The notes below the pieces were generated by a model. It did no database searches and was not told the DNA's origin. It worked only from the letters and a program-made list of their open reading frames with translations. Positions 1-11,900 of a stretch of 64,000 nt of DNA are shown one piece after another. The translations under genes and the position numbers were made by a program. Position 1 is the stretch's first letter, and each line of letters begins with the position of its first letter. The DNA is taken from contig OZ024928.1 of NCBI GenBank assembly GCA_964017235.1, forward strand, positions 79,417,566 through 79,481,565. The letters run 5' to 3'. This stretch comes from Sabellastarte sp. h YS-2021. Taxonomy: Eukaryota > Annelida > Polychaeta > Sabellida > Sabellidae.

Positions 1-712
1 CTCGGCAACTGTGAGGTATAGGAAGTTGATACTTGGTAGGGACATTGGTTGGGGGTTGTAGGTGTGCAATGTCATGGTGTTTCCTTGATTTGACCTTGTC
101 GTAGTGACCTTGACCTATAAAATCTTGTTGTAGCTATATCTCAGAAAACATAAGTGGTAGGAAGTTGATACTTGGTGGGACATTGGTTAGGGGGTGTAGG
201 TATGCTACGTCATGGTGTGACCTTGATTTGACCTTTGACCTTGTCGTAGTGAGCTTGACCTATAAAATCTTGTCTGGGCTATGTCTCAGAAACTGTAAGG
301 TGTAGGAAGTTGATACTTAGTAGGGACATTGGTTAGGGGGTGTAGGTGTGTAACATGGTGTTGTGACCTTGATTTGACCTTTGACCTTGCCGTAGTGACC
401 TTGACCTATAAAATCTTGTCCGGGCTATATCTCAGAAACCATACGGTGTAGGAAGTTGGTACTTGGTAGGGGCATTGGTTAGGGGTTGTAGGTGTGCACT
501 GTGCAGCGTCATGTTGTGACCTTGATTTGACCTTTGACCTTGCTGTAGTGACCTTAACCTATAAAATCTTGTTCTGGCTATATCTCGGAAACCGTAAGGT
601 GTAGGAAGTTCATACTGGGTAGGGACATTGGCTAGGGTGTGTAGATGTAAAACATCATGGTGTGACCTTGATTTGACCTTTGACCTTCCCATAGTGACCT
701 TGATCTATAATG
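1..712. repeat. Tandem array, about 145-bp unit
   Basis: Five to six diverged copies of a unit of roughly 140-155 bp. The anchor word aggaagttgatac recurs near 20, 159, 303, 449 and 603. Each unit also carries repeated TGACCTTGATTTGACC-type words and a core reading approximately tatatctcagaaacc. The array runs off the left edge, so its full size is unknown. Short open frames across it are chance products of the periodicity. A reverse-complement copy lies near 34470-34740. Confidence 0.85.
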
Positions 713-2225
713 CATCAAGTGAGCCACAAGTTTTTCCCCAACTCCACATAAAAGGATGTATTGCCACATCTGTATGTATGGGTAATATTCAAAACATTCA
801 AACCATAATTTGACCATACAAATGAATATCAAAATGGGAGAAGTCTTAAATTTTCAGACAAATGTACGAGGTCACTTTGATATGGTTGAACAATAGCGAA
901 AACATGCAAATCATAATTCAACTGTGTGAAATGTGCATGTATAACCATCTTACAGCTTCTAGGACAAACAGCCTGGCAGGGTCTTAATCTTTTCAACCCG
1001 AAAGCATTTCTGTCAGTTGTGGACTGGTGTATCAGCGCTAATTTCGAACCCTGCCTTGATTTGACCTTGACCTATAATATATTGTCCGGGCATATCACGG
1101 CAACCATAAGGATATGGATTGCTGCAACAGATTATTATGTGTACTTTTACATAATTGTGATATTTCCATTGACAGATATTCTCCAGTTAATAAATTTTAC
1201 AGCTTCATAATTTTTAGTTTACTGAATTGTCTTGTTTTAATACTTAATCGTTACATGCAGTTTCTTTCTCTACTTTATTACTACTACTGTTATTTTCTCT
1301 ACTTAAACATTATTTGGACACTGACACTGCTCTGTAAGTATCCCAATCTGTGTACTGTTTTACTACTTCAATATCTCATGGTGTTGAAAACTATTTCCCC
1401 AGGCTGTGGGGTACAGGCATCTCTGATGCTATTTTCTCATTTCAGATAGACAACTTAATTTAATAAATTTTAGTTCAAGCGGGAAATCCTCTAAAGATTG
1501 CTGAAGAGTTGAGAGCATGTAAAACTCTAACATATTTTGGATACCCTGGGTAGTAAGCACTATTTCGTCTAGAGAAAAAATTTGAATTCTGACAGCGGTC
1601 TTGAATTTTTGTGGAAATGGAAAATGTCATCACAAGAACCGTAAAACATACAGTGATTTTGGCAAATTTTACATCTGCTGGTTAGTAAGGTTGCTTCAAA
1701 GTTCAGATAGTGTATCATATTGAAAAGGTCTTTTATCTCCCTTAATATTGCTCTTTGGGCTTTAAACCCAGTTTTGTGGTCACACTACCTCCATGTTTGC
1801 TTAATACACAGCAGGAGATAAAACTGCAGCAGCAGTGGTCTTGTTTGCATTTGTTTTCACAAAACTGTAATCCATATTGCATTCATCAAGTTCTAAATAT
1901 GCCCTCCTTGTGTAACATGGGGGGAGTACTCCATCCATGTACATATTCTTAAACAGAAATGTATCTTCCCAAAACTCAGGATCCTGTAATTCCCTCCTGT
2001 TGACTTCAAAGTTTACAAAGCCCATATGTCATTATTAAAGTCTGGCAGTCACTATATGCACCTACATTTTGAACTCTCTTCCTTTGTTATGAACCAGGAT
2101 GTACTTTGGATGTTATGTACTTCTCAAAACCATTTGCAGCGCACAACTTTTGTGTCCTTTAGTACTTTTATTTGTACTCTGAAGCTCAAAACACAAAGTC
2201 AGCTTACACAGAGCCCATTCACAGG
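713..2225. other. No gene recognised
   Basis: AT-rich sequence with short unsupported open frames. The stretch around 2125-2245 resembles the 3' part of the pearl-like element at 8280-8460: both contain a gcacaactttt word and then a gtcagc(t)gacacag..cccattcac..gggcact-like block. It is therefore probably a repeat relic. I see nothing else. Confidence 0.4.
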
Positions 2226-3220
2226 CACTGATTGCTTGTTTATTCAAATTAAAGATCTTTTACAAGAACAGGAAAAAGATTATGTTATTTGGTGTGGTGA
2301 TTTTAATATTATACTTATTCTCACTTAGCCACAATTATGTAAATTTAAGAAATCCAAAGTCCCAGAACACATTGTTGATTATAATACATGGTAAAATCGA
2401 GTTGACATGTATAGATACTTTAACCCAAACCATAAGGGCTACGCCTGGTGCAGACGGATTCCCATTATGCAAGGAAGACTTGATTACTTCATCACTACTT
2501 CTTCCTTAAGTTTGGTGCCTGATATTGATATATGTAAGAACTGGTTATAAATCTAATCACTCCATTGTCTTAATGTGATTGCCAGTAAAAATTTTAAATG
2601 AGGTTGTGGTATTTGGAAACTTAACATATACCTGCTAAATAATGAAAACTATCTTGAACTTGTAAATGATTGTATCTTAGAAGAGAAACAAGGCTGGGCC
2701 TTTATATGACTTGGGATTATGATTTATTTTTAGTACTGATTTTGCATCGCATACGTGGCGAGTCAGTTAGATATGCCAGTTATAAGAAGAAGAAAAAATC
2801 AAACTTTTGAAATTAAAAAGAAAGTGATATATGAAATTAATGCATAAGAGCAAGAAAATTTATCCGCCAACATTGATATTTTCAATTTGAACAAAAAGAA
2901 ATTGGAGCCAGATTCGGCTCACGTATGCAATGATTAGGTGATTGAGAAAAACCCACTAAATATTTTTGTTCCTTAGAATGCCATAACTACACCGACAAAA
3001 CTATCAAAAAGTAATAAAACATGATGAAAAAATTTTAGTAGACCAGAAAGATATCTTGTCCCAATTAAAAAATTTTGATTTAAACCTATTCAAATCTTTT
3101 GATCATCACCTAGAAGATATTAGCTTAAATCAATGACTAGCCAGTTATCAAGAAAATAATAACAATATACAAGTCTTGCTGGACCTTTAACATACTGAGA
3201 AATATCATTGACTATATTGT
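2226..3220 (+). pseudogene. Decayed LINE ORF2 fragment (L1/Tx1-like)
   Basis: Read in shifting frames, this stretch resembles the endonuclease end and linker of a non-LTR retrotransposon ORF2. Near 2235-2320 it gives a peptide containing VIWCGDFN, the APE-endonuclease GDFN motif. Around 2450-2500 come words like RLDYFI. Further on are basic linker words and, near 2940-2970, a KNPLNIF-like relic of the usual EKPTKYF motif before the reverse transcriptase. Stops and frameshifts are frequent and no reverse transcriptase core is visible, so it is a dead fragment. Assignment to the L1/Tx1 group rests on motif order only; another APE-type LINE is possible. Confidence 0.5.
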
Positions 3221-3261
3221 GTAGTCACTGGATTTTGAAGGCCCTAATTATATCCACTGGG

Positions 3262-4060
3262 TGCCATCCAGTGGATACTATGGATTACGCATGAGCTTGC
3301 CGTCGCTGCCACCGCTGCAGTGTGTAGATATTTTCCCTGGTTTTCCTCTAGTTTTTTTGGTAGTCATGAAAAGTGCCTTTATCTCCCTTATTATTGGTCC
3401 TTCAGGTTTGGCATGTGAAGCTAACATATGGGAAATCATTGGCTGGTAATCTTCTGATGTGGTCATATTTGACCTTGGGTCCCTCCTTAATGGTCAAACT
3501 AGGACAGTCAAACTTAAAAATGCTTATAATTCACTTATTCTTGGTCCTAGAGGTTTACAATGTTAAACATACTTATAGGAAATCATGGGCTGTGAATCTT
3601 CTGACGTGTTCAGATTTGACATTGGGCCCCTCCTTCAAGGTCAAACAAGGATAGCTAAATTTAAAACTGCTTATAACTTGCTTATTATTGATCCTACAGG
3701 TTCGCAATGTGAAACCAACCTATAGGAAATCATGGGCTAGGAATCTTCTGATAAGTTCAGATTTGACCTTGAGTTCTTCATTCAAGGTGTTTTATGTCAA
3801 ACCAGCCAAAAGGAAACCATGAGCTAGGAATCGTCCGATATGTTCAGATTTGACCTTGGGCCCACCCTTCTAGGTCAACCAGGATAGCCAAATTTAAAAG
3901 TGCTTATAACTGGCTTATTATTGGTCCTAGAGGTTTGCAATGTGAACCAACCTATAGAAAATCATGGGGTAGGAATCTTCTGATGTGGTCAGATTTGTCC
4001 TTGCGCCCATCCTTCAAGGTCAAACGGAAGATAGCCAAAAATTGCTGCTTAACTTCAGTA
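3262..4060. repeat. Tandem array, about 150-bp unit, with a pearl-like middle segment
   Basis: The first 150 bases match the middle segment seen at 7435-7640 and 10970-11180 (ccactggata, a ctgcagtgtgtaga-like word, gtcatgaaaagtgc). Then come about four units carrying agtgcttataact..cttattattggtcctagaggtt, ggaaatcatgggct, and cagatttgaccttggg..ccttcaaggtcaa. The same unit occurs at 7640-8190, and reversed near 10830-10960. It is probably a fragment of the same element family as 5109-8560. Confidence 0.75.
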
Positions 4061-5108
4061 ACAAGACAGATATTCATCACTATACGCCACAATTCATGGA
4101 AGTCCAGAGGCAAAATAAAAACAAAAAATGGGAAAATAAAAAGTGATCTCTAGAAACGCGAGCCTCGCTACGGCTCGCACTTAAAAATGCATAACATAAC
4201 ATGAATCAACACTTTATGGGTGGTTTCCATATTTTCAGTCTGTAAAACACATGATAACAAGATGCACTCAGAGAGAGCAAAACGCTCGACTCCATGTGAC
4301 CAGTCTCTCAAGTGATATAAAGTATTGTAAGGAAGACAATAAAATAAAACCAAACATGTAAATTAATCTTCATAGAAATATCAAGTAGAAAGCTAAAGTC
4401 AATAAAAATACATTGAAATGGGACCTCTGAAAATTCATGATTTTTTTGTATCCATAATAAGATCCTGATCTTTCTTTTAGTAACTTCTTCCTTCAGTCAG
4501 GTCCTACCCACAAATTTTTTAATAAAGATCTGTTCATTGATTCTGGAGTAATCTGAACACACACACACACACAAAAACCACAAAAAAACCCAGACAAATA
4601 GACAAACAATTAGCACACAAAAACATAAACTGCTGGTGGAGGTAAAAATATTGCTTAAAGGTCACTTCTTGGTGAAAATCAGCATGGTAATTTATTGTGA
4701 TGGACTGTCAAGGAATTGAAAGAAAAAAAGAGATAATAAAAAGCAGAAATAATAATTTAATAAAAATGATGAATATACCACCTCCTCTTTATTATCTTTA
4801 TGTGAATTTCAAGACATAAAATGAGAAGAAATAATTTTACTTAAAGACAGCTGGTATCACAAGCTAGGTTTGTGACCTCACAATGACAATTGCAATGTGA
4901 CATCACTGAGTAATGACATCAAAAAGCAAAAAAAAATATTGATTTTTTTTACGTATGTGATGAAGAGAAGCAGTTTCACTGTGTATTCCCAATTAAAAAT
5001 AAGAAAAACTCTCTCCTGACTTTAATTTTCAAACAAATTTCACCAAATTTGGAAGAATCCATCTGTACCCCATGAAATATCTGCCTACTATATTTGAGAT
5101 TGATTGAT
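4061..5108. other. No gene; short CA microsatellite
   Basis: AT-rich spacer. The only structure I can point to is a short (CA)n run near 4557-4574 and A-rich runs near 4700-4760 and 4925-4950. No coding signal on either strand. Confidence 0.5.
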
Positions 5109-5639
5109 GTTATAGTTTTTATGTCAGCTGACTTGTCAGTCAGCTGACATTATGTCATCACTCTGCGGCGTGGGCGTACGGGTCCACGTACGCGTCCGCG
5201 TGAACAACTTCTTCTCCAAAACTACAAGGCCTAGAAACATGCTGTTTTTTTTAAAAGATACCTTATCTATCGAGGATGAAAAATTGTTCAAGGCATGCAA
5301 ATCTGTCTGTTCGTCTGTTTGCTAGAGACATTACAAGGGGGGTACCCCCACTAAAAGTGTGAAAATTTCAACTTTTTATCACAATTTTCTCAGTGACTAT
5401 TGCAGGGATTTCTCTCATATCTTGCATATATGTACTAGGCCAGAGGTAGATTCTCTTGTGTGAGTATGAGACCTGGATCTGTCTTACTTTTTTTTAAATA
5501 AATTTTTTTAATAATTTTTAATGCATTAAAATTCATGAAATCATGCACTAAATCACTTATAACTTCAAAAGTGTTGCATTTACAGCATTTTGTGAAAATA
5601 TGTTGTTCAGCTACTTTTTTCATAGCTACAATATGGTGA

Positions 5640-7440
5640 GTAAGTTGGGTGTCTGTCTCAATAGCTAAGTGAGTAATAGCTACTTTTGGGCTTTTCAGTA
5701 ACTTCCATTATGAGTAAAATCACTTGTAACTTAAAAACTATTGCATTTAGAGAATTTCGTATAAATATGTTATTCAGCTACTTTTGGGCCAGCTATAACA
5801 TAGTGAAATTTCAGACCTGTAGCTCATGGCATAGCTGAGTAATAGCTACTTTTAGGTTATCACTGTTGAGTAAATCGCTTATAACTTGAAAACTATTGCA
5901 TTTAGAGAATTTCGTATAAATATGTTATTCAGCTACTTTTGGGTCAGCTATAACATAGTAAAATTTCAGACCTGTAGCTCATGGCATAGCTGAGTAATAG
6001 CTACTTTTAGGTTATCACTGTTGAGTAAATCACTTATAACTTGAAAAGTGTTGCATTTAGAGCATTTTGTTAAAATATGTTATTCAGCTACTTTTTTCAT
6101 AGCTACAATATGGTGAGTAAGTTGGGTGTCTGTCTCAATAGCTAAGTGAGTAATAGCTACTTTTGGGCTTTTCAGTAACTTCCATCATGAGTAAAATCAC
6201 TTGTAACTTAAAAACTATTGCATTTAGAGAATTTCGTATAAATATGTTATTCAGCTACTTTTGGGCCAGCTATAACATAGTAAAATTTCAGACCTGTAGC
6301 TCATGGCATAGCTGAGTAATAGCTACTTTTAGGTTATCACTGTTGAGTAAATCACTTATAACTTGAAAACTATTGCATTTAGAGTATTTTGTTTCAATAT
6401 GTTATTCACCTATTATGGGGTGAGCTATAACATAGTGAAGTTTCAGACCTGTGGCTCATTTCATAGCTGAGTAATAGCTACTTTGAAGTTCTCACTGTTG
6501 AGTAAATCAGTTATAATTGGAAAACTATTGCATTTACAGAAATTTGTGCAAATATGTTATTCAGCTACTTTTGGGTCAGCTATAACATAGTGAAATTATA
6601 GACCTATAGCTCATGGCACAACTGAGCAATAGCTATTCTCAGGTACTGACTGTTGAGTAAATCAGCTATAACTTGAAAAATATTGCATTTGGAGTATTTT
6701 GTTAAAATATATTGTTCACCTACTTTTGGGTCAGCTATAACAGTGAAATTACAGACCTATAGCTCATGGCATAGCGGAGCAATAGCTATTTTCAGGTTCT
6801 CACTATTGAGTAAATCAGTTGTAGCTTGAAAACTATTGCATTTACAGTAGTTTGCTTAAATATGTTGTTCACCTACTTTTGGGTTAGCTATAACATAGTA
6901 AAATTTCAGACATGTAGCTCATTGCATAGCTGAGTAATAGTTCCTTTGAGGGTCTCACTGTTGAGTAAATCAGTTGTAACTTGAAAACTATTACATTTAG
7001 AGTAATTTGTTAAAATATATTGTTCACCTACTTTTGGGTCAGCTATAACAGTGAAATTACAGACCTATAGCTCATGGCATAGCGGAGCAATAGCTATTTT
7101 CAGGTTCTCACTATTGAGTAAATCAGTTGTAGCTTGAAAACTATTGCATTTACAGTAGTTTGCTTAAATATGTTGTTCACCTACTTTTGGGTTAGCTATA
7201 ACATAGTAAAATTTCAGACATGTAGCTCATTGCATAGCTGAGTAATAGTTCCTTTGAGGGTCTCACTGTTGAGTAAATCAGTTGTAACTTGAAAACTATT
7301 ACATTTAGAGTAATTTGTTAAATATGTTATTCACAGAATTTTTGGTCAGCTATAACATAGTGAAATTGCAGACCACTATGTCATGGCATAGCTGAGCAAT
7401 AGCTACTTTCAGGTTCTCACTGTTGAGTAAATCATTGTAT
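5640..7440. repeat. Satellite array, about 155-bp unit
   Basis: About eleven to twelve copies. The word tatgttattcagctac begins near 5765, 5921, 6077 and 6244, giving a period of about 155. Each unit has gagtaaatc, aacttgaaaactattgcattta, cagctataacatagtgaaat and cagacctgtagctcatggcatagctgag. The last 616 bases include a higher-order duplication (6711-7018 versus 7019-7326). Confidence 0.9.
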
Positions 7441-7639
7441 CCACTGGATAGCCGCAGTGTGTAGAGAGAGATTTCACCATTACTGCTCTGATGAAAAAAA
7501 ATATTATAGCTAGCTTTCTTAAGTTTGCAGTATATATTAATAACCATAAAATGTTGTCTGGGAATATTTTTGGCCTCATTTTGAGAAACAAGATGGCCGC
7601 CACAGGTGTTTTTTGTCAGTCATGAAAAGTGCTTATATC

Positions 7640-8190
7640 TCTCTTATTATTGATCCTAGAGGTTTGGGATGATAAACCAACCTGTAGGAAATCATGGGGT
7701 GGGAATCTTTTGGTGTGGTCAGATTTGACCTTCAATGACCCCTCCTTCAAGGTCAAACAAGGATAGCCAAACTTAAAAGTGCTTATAACTCGCTTATTAT
7801 TGGTCCCAGAGGTTTGGGATGGTAAACAGAGAGGAAATCATGGGCTGTGAATCTGTTGATATGGTCCGATTTGACCTTGGAACCCTCCTTCAAGGTCAAA
7901 TGAGGATAGCGAAAATTGAAAGTGCCTACAACTCGCTTATTATTGGTGACAGATTTGGGATGGTAAACCATCCCATAGGAAATCATTGGCTTGGAATCTT
8001 TTGGTATGGTCAGATTTGACCTTTGGACCCCTCCTTCAAGGTCAAATGAGGACAGCCAAGCTTAAAAGTGCTTATAACTCATTTATAATTGGTCCTAGAG
8101 GTTTGAAATGGTAAACCATAGGAAATCATGGGCTGGGAATGTATTTGTGTGGTTAGATTTGACCTTAGACCCCTTCTTCAAGGTCGAACG
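7640..8190. repeat. Tandem array, about 150-bp unit
   Basis: About four copies of the unit also seen at 3400-4060. It contains gtgcttataactcgcttatt, a gaggtttgggatggtaaacc-like word, aggaaatcatggg, and gatttgacctt..ctccttcaaggtcaaa. Copies differ by scattered substitutions and short indels. Confidence 0.85.
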
Positions 8191-8495
8191 AGGATATTGC
8201 ATTTGTAGTATTTCTTTAAATATGTTTTAACCTATTTTTTACACTTAAACAATTACCTTGTTATTTTCCTTCATAATACCATTTACAGGGCACAACTTTT
8301 TTATCCTTTTCTTCTGTCAGCTTCGGAATTTCTTTCGAACTTGCTGTTCAGTTACCATTTACTGTATTTCTGTACAGCCCTTTTCCTGATAATTATTCTG
8401 TCCTCTAATCACCTTCACAAATCAAAAACATTCAGTCAGCTGACACAGTGCCCGTTCACGGGCACTCTCCTCTTGTTGAGTTATAAGGGCAAAAC

Positions 8496-8535
8496 GGTGC
8501 ACAGACAGACAGACGGACAGACAGACAGACAGAAA
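8496..8535 (+). repeat. ACAG/ACGG tetranucleotide microsatellite
   Basis: A run of acag units interrupted by one acgg, inside the 3' region of the pearl-like element. Such runs are a recurring part of bivalve pearl/Helitron-related elements. Confidence 0.8.
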
Positions 8536-8726
8536 CAAACTGATCACAATAACCCTCTCCTATCGTCGAGCGTTAAAAACACAATTATAATTGCGCTTTT
8601 GTGATTTACATATACTTTTTTAACAGAAAGCCTGTGTGCTGTTTTGATTTACAAAGTTGTCTCATGACAGTTTCTGTGTTTTTCAAGACCTTAAATACTT
8701 GACGGTGGCTCTTTGAAGAAAGAAAT

Positions 8727-8912
8727 ATGGCACCATCAACTACCCAAATTCTTCTTGCTACGGGAACTGGGCTGGCAATTGGAATATGTGCAACAGTCAT
8801 TGTACAGAGACTGACCTCTAACCTGAGTGAAAAGCTTTCTCAGATCATGAACAAAGTGGACCAGTTGCAGTCACAGCTGGAGGATATGAAAGTCAAACTG
8901 GCTAAAGAAAAG
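8727..8912 (+). CDS. RMDN: RMDN coding exon 1
   Basis: ATG at 8727 opens 62 codons and the exon ends in phase 0 before gtcatc. It encodes a short polar N-terminus, a hydrophobic segment rich in Leu/Ile/Ala/Gly (about residues 6-27) and an amphipathic heptad-like stretch ([20 protein letters not shown]). This reads as a membrane anchor followed by a coiled coil. Confidence 0.85.
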
Positions 8913-11900
8913 GTCATCTTTTTATTGTTTTCACATAGTTGCACCACTCTCCCACTAAAAAATTATTTTCAAAATGGCTGAATAAAATTGTGGCCTATGA
9001 GTAAATTTATCCTTCTTTAACAAAAAAACAAGATGAATAGCCTTGGTATTTCTGAACTCAGTCATAGACAAGATATTGTGTTTTGGCATTGATAAAACTT
9101 GTGATACTTTTATTTCTTTTGAGTTTTCGAGATGGCCACTTTGAATTTTTACCACTGTCATCAATGATCATTCATTTTCAAGTGTCAGCTATGAAACATT
9201 ACTATGTAATTTTTGTAACAAGTAAAAATTGACATAACCGAGTATTGTAGGGGGTGGTGGAGGGGCTAATGTGTAAAATCGACAAACACAGTTTCCCCAG
9301 TGGATTGGGGTTGATGGATAGAATTTAATGTGAAGTTATTTTTTCACCAGATGTAGTGTTATCACAGGTTTGTCATCCAAATCATTTGACACAGTGCGCT
9401 TTCAGACACTTGTAGCTTTTTGACATATATGGAACACTTTTTATGTAACAACACCTACTAATGTACTCTCCTGTACATTATTTTGCATTAGTTATGTTAT
9501 AAATAGGGTACCAAATAACTGTGAATTTGGAACAATGGTATATCACTGGATGAAAATTGAATAAACCTGAGTTCATACATGTATATTAATAATATTATTA
9601 TATCCCCAGATGAAAAGGTGACCTACAACTCCCAGTAATAAAATGTTATGGCTATCTTAAAGTCATAAATGCAGCTTTGGCCTCTTAAAGCCCTCTAGGT
9701 CACAAAGTGTATGGCTCATCCAGCTAAAATTTCACTTTAGAACACATTAATACTTTCTTACATATTCCAAAAATCAAGCTATTAGGTTGAGGTTAATATA
9801 TATGATATTTGATGCCCATAAAACCTACCCATGGACTTTATGCTACATTTTCCACATATTTTGCAAATTAAAGTGTGTTCTTCTGACTAGCTTCACACTT
9901 TACTTGATATAACTTTAATATGTAGTCTTTGTCTATGGAAAATTTCAACTCTTTAGCTTTAATTTTAAGGTCACCTTAAAGCTCAGAAAATGCTCAAAGG
10001 TACTAATGTTTTATGTCCACTTTAAGCAGTGTAGCTCTCAAACTATGTTGAAAGTTGAAATTTTATCTGATACTATGTGATTATGTTCTTTTTACATAGA
10101 CCAAATATCAAGGCCTATGTAAATTGACTTGAAACTAATGTTGGAGGTCTATAAAGACTCCACCTGAGGACGTTTTTCTACAGTTTTTTATCTCCCACTG
10201 GGCTGTAGCCTAAGAGGGGCATTATAAAATAAATCATGTATGTGTGTGTAGGGGTTTGTGGGGTGATGGTTAGGGGGTGCATGTGTGTGTCCATTAGTGT
10301 GTCGTGTAGATTTCTACACTTACTACACTTATACATTTTGGTAAATTACAGGTCCTAATGGATATTCATAATAAACCCTTCAAAATTATTTAGGTTTTTA
10401 TGTTAGCTGACTTGTCAATCAGCTGACATTATGTCATCACTCTGCGCTGTCCACGTACATGTTGGCGTCTGCGTGAACAACTTCTTCTCCAAAACTACAA
10501 GCCCCAGAGACATGCTGTTTTTTTAAAAGATACCTTATCTGTCGATGATGAAAAATTGTTCAAGACATGCAGATCTGGTCGTTTGTCTGCTTTCCAGAGC
10601 CATAACAAGTGAGGTACCCCCACCGGTACCCACCTTAAGTGTGAAAATTTCAACATTTTAAAACTATTTCCTCATTGACCATTGCAGTGATTTCTCTTAT
10701 ATTGTATACATGTACTAAGCCACAAGTAGATTCATTAGTGTGAGTATCAGGCCTGGATCCCTCTTAATTATTGGATAGCATCGGATTGGATACGATCTTT
10801 CTTAATTATTGACTTTGAAGCAGGGTGTCAAGGTCAAATTTGAACACATTAGAAGATTCCTAGCCCATGATTTCCCAAAAGCAGAAATTTCCCTATTCTC
10901 ATTTGACATTGAACAAGGTGCCCAAGGTCAAATCTGACCACATCAGCAGATTGCCAGTATAAGGTGGATACTATGGATTTTGTTTCGTTATGCAGCCGCT
11001 GCAGCGAGTAGAGAGATTTCACCGCTACCGCTCTAACTAAAAAAATATTATAGCTAAACTTCTCAAATTTGCAGGATATATTCATAACCATAAAATCTTG
11101 CTGGGGATTATTTTTGGTCTTATTTTGAAAAACAAGATGGTCACCATGGGCGTTTCTTTGTCAGTCATGAAAAGTGCTTCTATCTCCCTTATTATTGGTG
11201 CTAGAGGTTTGGTATGTGAAGCCAACCTGTAGGAAATCATGAGCTGGGAATATTCTGATGTGTTCAGATTTATATATTTTTCCATCACCCAAATAGTAAT
11301 ACTACCAAAGAGAATAATATTTTGTAAATATCTATCACAATGAAAATTGCCAGCCATCTTGAATTTCTGCGTGAAACGCAAAAATGCATTTGTCTCACAA
11401 ACGATGTGAGATACAGCAATATCGACAAAATTTTGAGCCCACAGAGTCTTCTAGTACTTTTTCCAAAAATAGTTTTCCCACCATTTTTGGCAGCCGTCTT
11501 GAATTTCTGTATAAAATGCAAAAATGCATTTATCTCTGAAACAGTGCAACATAGAGCGTTTTCGTAGAATCGCAGGATACATGCAGAGTCATCTGGCACT
11601 CTGTAAAAGAAAGCATTTTCCTGCCGTTTTTGCAGGCAGGTGAAATTTTGCAAAAAAATGGAATAACATATTTAACAGAGGAACATAATCATTTCAGCAA
11701 AATCATCAAAATTCCTGTGCAAAAACAATTTCTTTTTTCTCTTGCAAAGCAATGCTCAAGTTATATGTACTTTTACTTAATTGTGCTGTTTCTATTGATA
11801 GCTATTTCACAGCATTATAATTTACAGACATTTTAAACATTAAACATTATTTTTAACATTAAACATCTTAAACATTATTTTCTCAACCAATATTACTTGG

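Larger units (their letters stand above)
5109..8560 (+). mobile_element. Pearl/Helitron-like non-autonomous element with internal satellites
   Basis: The left part (5109-5480) begins with an imperfect palindrome built of two TCAGCTGAC words and is repeated at 10394-10780, so it is an interspersed element end. Inside are two tandem arrays (about 155-bp units at 5640-7440 and 150-bp units at 7640-8190) joined by a non-repetitive segment. The right part (8200-8560) has another cagtcagctgaca word, a cccgttcacggg palindrome and an ACAG/ACGG tetranucleotide run. This order (unique end, satellite core, unique end with ACAG/ACGG microsatellite) is the known plan of bivalve pearl and Helitron-related elements. 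No transposase is encoded. Exact ends and direction are inferred. Confidence 0.6.

Noticed and set aside
1..720. Possible CRISPR-like array
   Set aside because: The whole unit repeats with divergence and there are no unique spacers between identical short repeats. The sequence is eukaryotic.
11082..11653. Minus-strand open frames of 99 and 122 codons
   Set aside because: They fall in satellite units that are poor in stop codons. Similar peptides (MAAILNF-like words) appear wherever the clear-core unit occurs, so they reflect repeat sequence, not a gene.
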